Assembly: GCA_016197405.1 (NCBI GenBank)
Contig: JACPVR010000021.1
Coordinates: forward strand, 62,001-126,000
Direction: 5' to 3'
Length of the DNA stretch: 64,000 nt
Origin: Mycobacterium sp.
GTDB lineage: Bacteria > Actinomycetota > Actinomycetes > Mycobacteriales > Mycobacteriaceae
A program made the position numbers and the translations under genes. The notes beneath the pieces are model-generated. The model did no database searches and was not told the DNA's origin. It was given only the letters and a program-made list of their open reading frames with translations. Of the stretch, positions 8,588 through 15,877 are shown one piece after another (position 1 is the stretch's first letter; the number at the start of each line of letters is the position of its first letter).

Positions 8588-8618
8588 TTGATCTCAACCG
8601 GGGTTGAGCCCCTAGCGT
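8588..8618 (+). promoter_or_regulatory. MerR/SoxR-style operator-promoter of the MFS exporter
   Basis: TTGATC (-35, 8588-8593) and TAGCGT (-10, 8613-8618) are separated by 19 bp. The spacer is filled by the perfect dyad CTCAACCGGGGTTGAG (8593-8608). A dyad inside an over-long 19-bp spacer is the hallmark of MerR-family activator sites. The half-sites CTCAA-N6-TTGAG have the same bases and spacing as the SoxR site. There is no U-tract, so a uvrB terminator is less likely. Confidence 0.6.
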
Positions 8619-8625
8619 TGTGCCC

Positions 8626-10020
8626 GTGACTGAGCCGGCTGCTGTGCGTGTGGGGACCTGGCGTGACCTCTTGGGTCCCCGCTATCTGGGGACTTCCGCG
8701 GTGCTTGCCGGTGGTGTGCTGCTGTATGCCACCAACGAGTTCCTGACGATCAGCCTGCTGCCCAGCGCGGTCGCCGACATCGGCGGCCAACGCCTCTACT
8801 CGTGGGTCACCACGGTGTACTTGGTCTCCTCGGTGTGCGGTGCGACCACCGTGAGTGCGCTGCTGACCCGCTTCGGGCCGCGTCTGGCGTATGTGCTGGG
8901 GGCGACGGTGTTCGGGATCGGCAGCGTGGCATGCGCACTGGCACCGACGATGGAGATCCTGCTGGCCGGCCGACTGGTGCAAGGCGGCGCGGGCGGGGTG
9001 CTGGCGGGGCTTGGCTACGCCGTCATCAATGCCGCCCTCCCGCAATGGTTGTGGACCAGAGCGGCGGCACTGGTGTCGGCGATGTGGGGCGTGGGCACGC
9101 TGGTCGGTCCGGCGGCCGGCGGCCTGTTTGCCCAATTCGGTTTGTGGCGTTGGGCATTCGGCGCACTGGCGATCTTGACCACGGTGATCATCGCGCTGGT
9201 CCCGGTGGCGCTGCCGGGACGCGGGCCGGACTCGGTGAAGACAGGCTGGAACGTCCCCGTGTGGTCACTGCTGTTGCTGGGCGCCGCGGCGATGATGGTC
9301 AGCGTCGCCGCCATCCCCAGTAATTTCCTGGTCACCGCGGCGCTGCTGATCGGCGGCGCGGTGCTGGTCGCGGTGTTCCTGGTCGTCGACCGCCGTTGCG
9401 GCGCGTCGGTGTTGCCCGCCACAGCCTTTCGGCCTGGCCCGCTGAAATGGATGTACCTCACCCTGGGGCTGATGATGGCGTCGACGATGGTCGACATGTA
9501 CGTGCCGCTGTTCGGTCAACGGCTCGCACACCTGGTCCCAGTGGTGGCGGGATTCCTCGGTGTGTCGATATCGGTGGGCTGGACGGTCAGCGAGATCGTC
9601 AGCGCGTCACTGAGCAAGGTCCGCACAATCGTGCGGGTTGTCGCGGTGGCGCCGCTGGTGATGGCGGTCGGTTTGGCCCTCGGCGCGCTGACCCAGAGGC
9701 AGGACCCACCGATCTGGATCGTCGCGTGCTGGGTGGTCGCGCTGTTCGTCACCGGCACCGGTATCGGAATGGCGTGGCCGCACCTGTCGGCGTGGGCGAT
9801 GGGCTGCGTCGACGACCCCGAAGAAGGGGCGACAGCGGCCGCGGCGATCAACACCGTGCAGTTGATCTGCGGCGCTTTCGGTGCTGGCCTGGCCGGCGTG
9901 GTGGTCAATATGACCGACCACGGCGATGCCACGGCGCCCCGCTTGTTGTTCGGTTTCTTCGCCGCGCTGGCGTTGGTGGGCGGTATCGCGTCCTACCGGG
10001 CCAGCCGTGGCCAGGGCTGA
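8626..10020 (+). CDS. MFS drug-efflux transporter (Rv1634-like)
   Basis: This is a ~464-residue polytopic membrane protein with about 12-14 hydrophobic segments. MFS features include LSSVCGATTVSALLTRFGPR (motif A region) and GRLVQGGAGGVLAGLGYAVI (segment 4). It sits directly after uvrB as Rv1634 does, and is probably a proton-driven exporter of the DHA2-like type; the substrate is unknown. GTG 8626 lies 8 nt after the -10 and is preferred; GTG 8620 is an alternative. The promoter has MerR-like architecture, suggesting activation by a redox or drug sensor encoded elsewhere. Confidence 0.85.
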   Translation: MTEPAAVRVGTWRDLLGPRYLGTSAVLAGGVLLYATNEFLTISLLPSAVADIGGQRLYSWVTTVYLVSSVCGATTVSALLTRFGPRLAYVLGATVFGIGSVACALAPTMEILLAGRLVQGGAGGVLAGLGYAVINAALPQWLWTRAAALVSAMWGVGTLVGPAAGGLFAQFGLWRWAFGALAILTTVIIALVPVALPGRGPDSVKTGWNVPVWSLLLLGAAAMMVSVAAIPSNFLVTAALLIGGAVLVAVFLVVDRRCGASVLPATAFRPGPLKWMYLTLGLMMASTMVDMYVPLFGQRLAHLVPVVAGFLGVSISVGWTVSEIVSASLSKVRTIVRVVAVAPLVMAVGLALGALTQRQDPPIWIVACWVVALFVTGTGIGMAWPHLSAWAMGCVDDPEEGATAAAAINTVQLICGAFGAGLAGVVVNMTDHGDATAPRLLFGFFAALALVGGIASYRASRGQG

Positions 10021-10060
10021 CCGATCGGTATCCGCGAATTGCCCTGATGTGCAACGGTCG

Positions 10061-10660
10061 TCAGCTTCGCAACACCATTGCGATGAGGGTCTGCGTTGCC
10101 TGCTCGATGCGGTTACCGCCCTGCCCGCGGTAGGCCAGAGTGCCATTCATCGCCGAGAACAACAGATCACGGACCATCCGTACGTCGAGTTCGGACGCCA
10201 GATCGCCGGAGCGTTGTGCATCGACCAAGAGCTGGTTCCAGAGCTTGGTATACCCGGCTGCGGCGCTCGCGTAGCGCTGCCGCAGGGCCGGTGGCAGGGT
10301 CTCGGCAACTCGTGCGACGGCATAGCCGCGCGCTCCGGACAGGTGCAACGATCGGGTATGCGTGGCAATGGCGGTACGTAGCTTCTCACCCGGGGTTGCC
10401 TTCGGCCCGAGATCATCGAGCGCCTCACGAAGATCCTGTGTCGCGCGCGCGATCGTTTCGCGGAGCACCTCGAGAACGAGTGCGTCTTTGGTCTCGAAAT
10501 GAAAGTAGAGGCTTCCGGTCTGCAACTCCGCACCCTCGGCGATACGGCGAAGGCTGGAGCCGGAGTAGCCGTGTTCGACGAGCTCGGCCGCGGCGGCGTC
10601 GAGGATACGCGCTCGGGTGCGCGTGGCCTTCGATTCACGCGTCGGCGGTGCTGGGCTCAT
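10061..10660 (-). CDS. TetR/AcrR-family transcriptional regulator
   Basis: The 199-residue protein has an N-terminal HTH (TRARILDAAAAELVEHGYSG, then LRRIAEGAELQTGSLYFHFE) and a variable ligand-binding C-terminus. ATG 10660 is chosen over TTG 10690. TATCAT (10674-10669) lies 9 nt upstream, so the mRNA may have almost no leader. The gene diverges from an AveC-like membrane protein gene and faces a large interrupted palindrome, the usual arrangement for a self-regulating repressor and its target. The ligand is unknown. Confidence 0.9.
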   Translation of the reverse strand: MSPAPPTRESKATRTRARILDAAAAELVEHGYSGSSLRRIAEGAELQTGSLYFHFETKDALVLEVLRETIARATQDLREALDDLGPKATPGEKLRTAIATHTRSLHLSGARGYAVARVAETLPPALRQRYASAAAGYTKLWNQLLVDAQRSGDLASELDVRMVRDLLFSAMNGTLAYRGQGGNRIEQATQTLIAMVLRS

Positions 10661-10668
10661 GGAAACCC

Positions 10669-10674
10669 ATGATA
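10669..10674 (-). promoter_or_regulatory. Likely -10 box of the tetR gene
   Basis: TATCAT on the reverse strand, ending 9 nt before the ATG at 10660. The transcript would have at most a couple of untranslated bases. Confidence 0.4.
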
Positions 10675-10717
10675 AGAGCCTGCGCGCCAATTCGATCCAC
10701 CTGCTTGGTCATTGAAA

Positions 10718-10760
10718 CATAATCGGACGACTGTTAGATTCTAACGAGTCATAGATTATG
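10718..10760. promoter_or_regulatory. Large interrupted palindrome, candidate TetR operator
   Basis: GTTAGA-T-TCTAAC (10733-10745) is nested inside CATAATC (10718-10724) ... GATTATG (10754-10760). Both dyads share the same centre, base 10739. It lies between the divergent tetR and AveC-like genes, about 23 bp before the latter's ATG. Its symmetry and position suit a TetR operator, possibly binding two dimers. Confidence 0.65.
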
Positions 10761-10782
10761 ACGGCGAAAGGTGACGTGGCCG

Positions 10783-11850
10783 ATGGTAAGCACTCTCGGA
10801 GCTCGCGGTGCGAAGAATCGCTCCGCGGCCGAAACCCAGTTTGATACCGCGTGGCGGTTCGGACCTGCCCATTACCTCGCCGTAGTCGGCGCTGTCCTGG
10901 TCGCCTACCAGGCGTGGACCCTCGGTGCGTGGTTGCTCAGCGATCCTCACGTCGTCACCAAGGGGCGAGACGCCGGTTCCTTCAGCTGGTGGTGGGCGCG
11001 CGGCATCGAGGTCGTGGCGGTCGTCATCGCGACAACGATGTTGGTCAGTGCAATCCGGGAAAGCCGGCGCATCGGGCGGATGGCGTTCGACCTGAAGCTA
11101 TGGATCGCCCTGCTGCTGACGTCCTTCTGGGACACCGTGGTGAACTTCTTCCAGCCGCTGTGGTTCTACAGCACCAACTTCGTCAACCTCAACGAGTGGT
11201 GGGGGCATGCGCCCGGCTTTCCCAGCACGGCGGCGGGGTATGAGCCATTCCCGGTCATCGCACTCGTGTTCCTCTACCCCTGCTTCGTGCTCGAAGCGCG
11301 GATCGCCGGGCGGATCTGGTCTTCCATCCAGCGCCGCATACCGGGCATATCGAACGCGAAGCTGATGCTTGTTGGCCTGATTCCGGCGCTGGCGATGGGG
11401 TCGGTGATCAGCATGGTCTTCGTGCTTCCACACCTGTGGGCGGGCCCCGGTATGGGTGCCATGATCATCGACACAAGCACCTACCGTTGGTCGATCGCGG
11501 AGTTCCTCTACGTGGGCGTCTGGTCGATCACCATCTGCGCTCTGCGGTTCTTCGTCGACGACGACGGTCTGCGCATCACCGAGAGAGGGCTCGACCGGCT
11601 CTCACCGATGAAGCGCAACGTCGTCAGCACGCTGGCGACGACGGCGTGGTGCACGCTCGCGGTGATCGTGTACTCCTCGGGCGTGGCCCTGACCGGGTTC
11701 CACGCGACGTCGTACCCCACCGACTATCCGGAGCACCTGCCGAATGTCGTGTGCAGTATCCCCGGTGATCCGCAGACGGCGGGCAGCCACTACGGTCCGT
11801 GCCCCGGGTCGCCGGGCTTCCGGATGCCTATCCGCGGTACTGCGTCCTGA
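10783..11850 (+). CDS. AveC-like (spirocyclase-family) membrane protein
   Basis: The ~355-residue protein has about seven hydrophobic segments. Characteristic stretches are LLLTSFWDTVVNFFQPLWFY, NLNEWWGHAPGF and the PHLWAGPGMGAM loop. I associate these with the AveC-like family, named after the Streptomyces avermitilis protein that acts on the avermectin spiroketal. No polyketide cluster is nearby, so chemistry should not be assumed. ATG 10783 follows GAAAGG (10766-10771); GTG 10771 is possible. Control by the divergent TetR is likely from the shared palindrome. Confidence 0.65.
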   Translation: MVSTLGARGAKNRSAAETQFDTAWRFGPAHYLAVVGAVLVAYQAWTLGAWLLSDPHVVTKGRDAGSFSWWWARGIEVVAVVIATTMLVSAIRESRRIGRMAFDLKLWIALLLTSFWDTVVNFFQPLWFYSTNFVNLNEWWGHAPGFPSTAAGYEPFPVIALVFLYPCFVLEARIAGRIWSSIQRRIPGISNAKLMLVGLIPALAMGSVISMVFVLPHLWAGPGMGAMIIDTSTYRWSIAEFLYVGVWSITICALRFFVDDDGLRITERGLDRLSPMKRNVVSTLATTAWCTLAVIVYSSGVALTGFHATSYPTDYPEHLPNVVCSIPGDPQTAGSHYGPCPGSPGFRMPIRGTAS

Positions 11851-11959
11851 CCTCGGTCTGCCGCACCGCGACCATCGGGATGCCGCGCGGTACGGCTGCG
11901 ATCACGGTGAGTCAAAAGGTGGGGCGGGACCGGAGATGCTGGCACCGTCATGGACACAC

Positions 11960-12030
11960 GCGGGTGTGGCTGAGTGGCTAGGCACCGGCCTGCAAAGCCG
12001 TTTACACGGGTTCGAATCCCGTCACTCGCT
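11960..12030 (+). tRNA. tRNA-Cys (GCA anticodon)
   Basis: The acceptor arm GCGGGTG/CACTCGC, a T-arm ACGGG-TTCGAAT-CCCGT, an anticodon loop CTGCAAA and discriminator U identify tRNA-Cys. The 3' CCA is not encoded. The anticodon stem has one C-U mismatch at its outer pair by my reading. The 3' end is the left attachment site of a genomic island. Confidence 0.92.
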
Positions 12031-12032
12031 CG
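12006..12032 (+). repeat. attL: 27-bp direct repeat, 3' end of tRNA-Cys
   Basis: The repeat starts ACGGGTTCGAATCCCG and ends at the G two bases past the tRNA. It is identical to 17061-17087, and the flanking bases differ on both sides. It contains the T-arm, a classical crossover target for tyrosine integrases. Confidence 0.9.
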
Positions 12033-12105
12033 CTACGGGTCGTTCGCGTTCGTGAACATTCACGGGTTCAGGAGGCCATTTCTGTCTCCTGGCCTGCGAA
12101 TAGCT

Positions 12106-12266
12106 CCGAAGCTATCGGCAGTGTTCGGTAGTGTCCACGAAGCACCGTGAACTGCCGGTATGCGGAAGCGTGCGTACCTGATTCGTACCGGTGGAGGGTG
12201 CAGCAAACTTGAATGGGATGTACACGCCATGTAGTCGCGCCTACCTGCTTCTTCCGATAGCTTCGG
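12106..12266. repeat. 13-bp inverted repeat pair near attL
   Basis: CCGAAGCTATCGG (12106-12118) recurs inverted as CCGATAGCTTCGG (12254-12266), about 135 bp apart. Each arm is itself nearly palindromic. The pair lies between attL and the excisionase-like gene, where arm-type integrase or Xis sites would be expected. The stretch 12031-12319 has no convincing gene. Confidence 0.5.
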
Positions 12267-12319
12267 CACCATGCCCCTCTTCCCGCACTCCCTGATTGGC
12301 TTGGACGGCTTGTCCGTTG

Positions 12320-12523
12320 ATGTGGCAGTCCGCAGGCCCCCCGATTCTGGTGAAGCGAGTGGAAGCTGCGCAATTGCTGGGAATCTCCGTCACAGAGCTC
12401 GATCGACTGCGATACTCCGGCCGCCTCATGGCGAAGAAACAGGGGCGCAGGGTGCTCTTCCCGACTACGGAGCTTGAGCGTTACGCCGAGTCGCTGCCTT
12501 GGGAAGCGGACCTTCGTACCTGA
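12320..12523 (+). CDS. Excisionase-like helix-turn-helix protein
   Basis: The ~67-residue protein contains a MerR/excisionase-type winged HTH: VKRVEAAQLLGISVTELDRL, then YSGRLMAKKQGRRVLFPTTE and a short helix. This matches small mycobacteriophage and island Xis/HTH_17 proteins that bind att DNA. ATG 12320 is used; GTG 12350, directly before the HTH, is an alternative. Its place next to attL supports a recombination-directionality role, but its likely partner, the tyrosine integrase, is broken here. Confidence 0.7.
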   Translation: MWQSAGPPILVKRVEAAQLLGISVTELDRLRYSGRLMAKKQGRRVLFPTTELERYAESLPWEADLRT

Positions 12524-13060
12524 ACGTCCTATGCCTCGCCTCAGCGCGAGTTGCCGGGAATCGAAGCCGCATATAACAGGGTTGAGCTGCATGCTTGATG
12601 TACGAGTCAGCACGTTGCGGCATGGGAAAAAACATGATCCGAAACGAAAATGTGCTGACGCTCGTCAGCGCGGCGGCTTGCCTGGCCAACGAGCATGCAT
12701 GGCTCGTTGGCATACGTGTTGTCCTGTAAGCCGGATTCTTCCTTTCGGCGTTTTCCTAGGTCAGCCCGAGTTGGTGTGAGTTTTGGCGAATGGTGGTTGG
12801 CGCACTGAACTTGCAGTTGAGACCCACTTTTCCGGTTCTACTCCGGCTGCCACCAGTGGGCGCAGAGTGCTGCTGTGCGTAGCGCCTGCGTAGCGGGAAA
12901 GCCTGCAGTCGCAACACTGCGCGTCGCTCTCTTTGCGGCTTCCGTTGCCAAGGGCACAGAGGTGCATCCACGCAGATTGGACGCGAGATCCATCAACTTC
13001 ATCGACTGAGCTGGGTGACGGCACATCGGCGACGCCAGTGCCAACTCTCCACGAGTAGAC
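12524..13060. other. Gene-free stretch of the island with two hairpins
   Basis: No ORF here resembles a protein I know. The visible structures are the palindrome and hairpin at 12652-12711. It lies past the 3' end of the DUF4276 gene and may contain relics of lost island genes. Confidence 0.5.
12652..12711. repeat. Two tandem strong hairpins
   Basis: GCTGACG-CT-CGTCAGC (12654-12669) is extended by one wobble and one Watson-Crick pair. A 10-bp stem GCCAACGAGC with loop ATGCATG and exact complement follows (12685-12711). Neither has a U-tract. They could terminate the excisionase-like gene or serve as protein-binding or transfer sites. Confidence 0.5.
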
Positions 13061-13723
13061 CTATGCGCGTCCGCGCCGTTTCTTCGGCCCCGTCGTTTGT
13101 GCAAGCTGAGCGGGCAAGCGGCACACATCGCGGTAGCTCTCATGACCGACCGCGTGCAGAAAGTGCCTAAAGCTCCTGCTGTTAGCGGCCATCTTCTCGA
13201 CGTTGGCCTTTCGGCAGATTTTATCGCTATCCGAAGTCTTGCTATAGTCGCCGTTCTTCACAAGGCGCTTAATTTCCCGTAAGCCATCAATCGAGTCGGC
13301 CTTATTTGGACAAATTTTCCGCTGGGCAGCAGCATCGACAGCGAAACGCGCAGGTTGACTGCGCAGAGCATCAAGGTCCGCTAATAGCCAGTTCTCGTAC
13401 ATACGATTTTTCAGCACAACTTGCACTGGAACTTTCGCAATCTTCTTGAACTCGTCTTCTAGTTGCTGAGCGACCCCTCCAGGGCACTGTTGTTGCTGTT
13501 CACGATCCAAAAGCACAATGATCCGGTCTGCGACCGCTCGAGCAAGAGCCAAATTCGGTCTGCAGGCTGCCACCAATTGGCCATGTTCGGCGTCCGGCTG
13601 AACGCTTATCTTAAGCGTCTTAACTATCCGGGTTCGATTTGGCATTTTGTCATGCAACTGCTCATACAGCTGCGGGAGAGACTTAAATTCACCATCGCCT
13701 TCCGTGAGAATTGCAATCTTCAC
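13061..13723 (-). CDS. DUF4276 family protein, TOPRIM-like putative nuclease
   Basis: The 220-residue protein has a TOPRIM-like pattern. LTEGDGEF near the N-terminus supplies the glutamate (E8), strand RIIVLLDRE supplies the acidic pair D73/E75, and MYENWLLADLDAL (109-120) is a conserved DUF4276 stretch. TOPRIM domains of this kind cut or nick nucleic acids in OLD-type and PARIS-type defence systems; activity here is inferred. The start GTG 13723 overlaps the stop of the upstream ATPase gene by 4 nt (GTGA), so the two are translationally coupled. Codon use is more AT-rich than the surrounding chromosome. The C-terminus is basic (KKRRGR). Confidence 0.75.
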   Translation of the reverse strand: MKIAILTEGDGEFKSLPQLYEQLHDKMPNRTRIVKTLKISVQPDAEHGQLVAACRPNLALARAVADRIIVLLDREQQQQCPGGVAQQLEDEFKKIAKVPVQVVLKNRMYENWLLADLDALRSQPARFAVDAAAQRKICPNKADSIDGLREIKRLVKNGDYSKTSDSDKICRKANVEKMAANSRSFRHFLHAVGHESYRDVCRLPAQLAQTTGPKKRRGRA

Positions 13724-15018
13724 TCTCCCGCCTCCGCAGGAACAAATTCCTCCGGCAAGTATTCAAGAATGAAGCCAGAGTCGTAGATATCGAAGCCAGT
13801 TACCTCGCCAGATTTCCATAGATCAATTACTTCCGGACTAAGTTCAAGCACAGGCGAAATATTACTCTCACCGTTGCGATTCCACATGATGCATAGGTTC
13901 TCTGGTGCGGAATAGTTAATTACTATTGGAGAATGTGTCGTGAGAAGAATCTGTTTCCTTTTCTGCTCTCTGCAGAGATCTAGAAACTGTCTCAAAATCC
14001 ACGGATGCAAAGCATTTTCAGGCTCCTCTACGATCAGAAGCGGACATCGAACGTCGAACAGTGCCACTAAGAGCGCAAGGGTTTGCATAGTGCCGTCCGA
14101 CATTTCGTTGGCGTTCCACGTACGTTCCGAATCAGAAAATCTGAAACTTAACGAGAGCCGTCTGTCCTGTGTGGGCGACGTCTCTATATGTTCGAGCTTC
14201 GGCAGAACCGTGCGCATGCCGGACATTATTCTATTCCATATCACAGGCGTGGTTCGCTTAAGGTTATCCACTACAGCTGGCAAGTTTTCGCCATGACGAC
14301 TCAGCAGCGCCTGTGGAGTAGATATGCCAGGCTGCCGGCATAACTGAGGTGACAACTGAAAAACTCGGAGCTGACCTAGTTCCAGAGCTAACAAACTGAA
14401 TAAGTTATTGGTCATTGCGACCGCCTGCACAATCAGGGTTGTACCATCGGCCCGAGCCTTTGCGAACTGAATAAAATCATCCTCCGAGAGAGGATAGAGC
14501 GCATTATAAAGCGCGGTTCTTCGACTTTTTATTCGCCGAGAACGACGAAACTTCACAGCTCCGCCCTCGTCCCTTTTTGCTGTAACTATTGTTCCGTCAT
14601 AGTCTGCAAGTTCAAAATACTCGTACCCAATTCTAAAGTTCGAGGGGTCGTCGTTCCCATCTTGACAGATTTTGACATCATAGGTAAGCGTGAGAGACGT
14701 ATCCTCCTCATTTTCACCGCTCCGAAGTATTCGTCGACTACGGACCACCTCGGATAAATTCAAACTGGCAAGAAACCGGAACCCGACCTCAGCGGCGTCC
14801 CCAGACGGGCCGTGATGGGCGATATTGGCAAAACCACCCGCACGGGCGACGGCAATATCGAGCCCGTAGTGCAGCGCCTCTGATAGGAACGTTAGCGCCT
14901 CCGCCAGGTTCGTCTTCCCTGCACCGTTAGGCCCAGTCACCACCGTCACATCACCCAACTCGAGCGACACATCCCGGAGTGATTTGAACCCCTCGAAGTG
15001 AAAGTCGATAAAGCGCAT
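13720..15018 (-). CDS. OLD-like AAA_21/ABC-type ATPase
   Basis: This 432-residue ATPase belongs to the SMC/OLD-like group. The Walker A is GPNGAGKT (29-36), a signature-like MSDGT lies before the Walker B/D-loop LLIVEEPENALHP, and an H-loop LLTTHSP follows. The region between holds a long insert. The N-terminus FEGFKSLRDVSLELG is typical of the family. It forms an operon with the DUF4276 gene (4-nt overlap), a layout shared by two-component ATPase/TOPRIM phage-defence pairs such as PARIS. It is inferred to sense a phage trigger and license the partner. Composition is AT-rich, as expected for transferred DNA. Confidence 0.8.
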   Translation of the reverse strand: MRFIDFHFEGFKSLRDVSLELGDVTVVTGPNGAGKTNLAEALTFLSEALHYGLDIAVARAGGFANIAHHGPSGDAAEVGFRFLASLNLSEVVRSRRILRSGENEEDTSLTLTYDVKICQDGNDDPSNFRIGYEYFELADYDGTIVTAKRDEGGAVKFRRSRRIKSRRTALYNALYPLSEDDFIQFAKARADGTTLIVQAVAMTNNLFSLLALELGQLRVFQLSPQLCRQPGISTPQALLSRHGENLPAVVDNLKRTTPVIWNRIMSGMRTVLPKLEHIETSPTQDRRLSLSFRFSDSERTWNANEMSDGTMQTLALLVALFDVRCPLLIVEEPENALHPWILRQFLDLCREQKRKQILLTTHSPIVINYSAPENLCIMWNRNGESNISPVLELSPEVIDLWKSGEVTGFDIYDSGFILEYLPEEFVPAEAGE

Positions 15019-15119
15019 TTCGGGAGACTAGCGCTCAGCGTGCGCTTTCACGGGGAAGGGTTCGAAACACGGCCATCGCGCCACACGTCAGTCAAGCTCA
15101 TTCTGCCGAGATGTGCAGC

Positions 15120-15283
15120 ACTTCAGCACCTCACATGGGGACCATCTCAAAACTAAAGAACTGAGACACTCTCGACGGGATTGACTGCCGCCAACAAACA
15201 CCCACGTCGCTTCGTCTCAGAATATGCCTCAAAAACTCTCGTCTCATATTGACGCTTTCTGATAGTTTTGCGACACTATCCAT
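15120..15283. promoter_or_regulatory. Putative res-like site and recombinase promoter
   Basis: This AT-richer intergenic stretch has repeated TCGTCTCA (15207-15214 and 15239-15246), a degenerate CTCA...TGAG dyad near 15147-15166, and a dyad GATAGT-N8-ACTATC (15261-15280) next to the recombinase ATG. Clustered degenerate dyads upstream of a small serine recombinase suggest its recombination/autoregulatory site. TTGACG (15249-15254) is a possible -35. Confidence 0.4.
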
Positions 15284-15877
15284 ATGACCGCCACCGCCGC
15301 TGGAACAGTCCTCGGATATGCCCGTGTGTCTACCGGACATCAGTCCCTCGACCAACAGGCCGATGCACTGACTGCCGCCGGTGTGGACTCGAATCGCATC
15401 TATACCGACAGGCTTAGTGGCACAACCAGCCGCGAAGAACGCCCAGGGCTCGCATCCCTGCTGGACTACGCCCGTGAGGGCGATGTGATCGTTGTTCTTG
15501 GAATCGACCGCCTCGGACGTTCCGCCGGTGAAGTCATGAGTACTGTCGCCGATCTCCTCAACCGGGGCATCGTAATCCGTGCGATCCGTGAGGGCGTGGA
15601 CTCGTCGACACCCACCGGGCGTGCGGTGCTGGGCACCATGGCGTCGTTGGCCGAGCTAGAACTTGAACTCGGCCGTGAGCGCCGTGCCGCCGCGCGCGAG
15701 GCTCGAAGGGAACGTGGCCAGCCGATCGGTCGACCCAAAGCACTCGACACACAGAAGGCCTCACTGGCGCAACGGATGCACGCAAGCGGAGAATCGGCGA
15801 GCACAATCGCGGTAGCTCTCGGGGTCAGTCGCGCCACCGTTTATCGCATCCTGGCGGAGCAGAAGCACACGGGATGA
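15284..15877 (+). CDS. Small serine recombinase (resolvase/invertase family)
   Basis: The 197-residue protein has an N-terminal catalytic domain starting GYARVSTGHQSLDQQ (nucleophile Ser in ARVS), RLSGTTSREERPGL, and the arginine-rich DRLGRSAGE motif. A C-terminal resolvase HTH follows (SASTIAVALGVSRATVYRIL). It is full length for the Tn3-resolvase/invertase group. These enzymes resolve cointegrates or invert DNA and do not usually integrate into tRNAs, so it is probably not what placed the island. Its stop codon abuts that of the convergent lipoprotein gene with no gap. Confidence 0.9.
   Translation: MTATAAGTVLGYARVSTGHQSLDQQADALTAAGVDSNRIYTDRLSGTTSREERPGLASLLDYAREGDVIVVLGIDRLGRSAGEVMSTVADLLNRGIVIRAIREGVDSSTPTGRAVLGTMASLAELELELGRERRAAAREARRERGQPIGRPKALDTQKASLAQRMHASGESASTIAVALGVSRATVYRILAEQKHTG

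Noticed and set aside
6252..8597. 781-codon reverse-strand open frame
   Set aside because: Antisense shadow of uvrB; rich in H/R/G/D/V as expected for a mirror frame, with no ribosome site.
12725..12741. Short reverse-strand match (AGAATCCGGCTTACAGG) to the 3' part of RNase P RNA
   Set aside because: Only about 17 nt agree from memory, with no flanking P-stem structure; probably chance or a tiny relic, so not annotated as rnpB.
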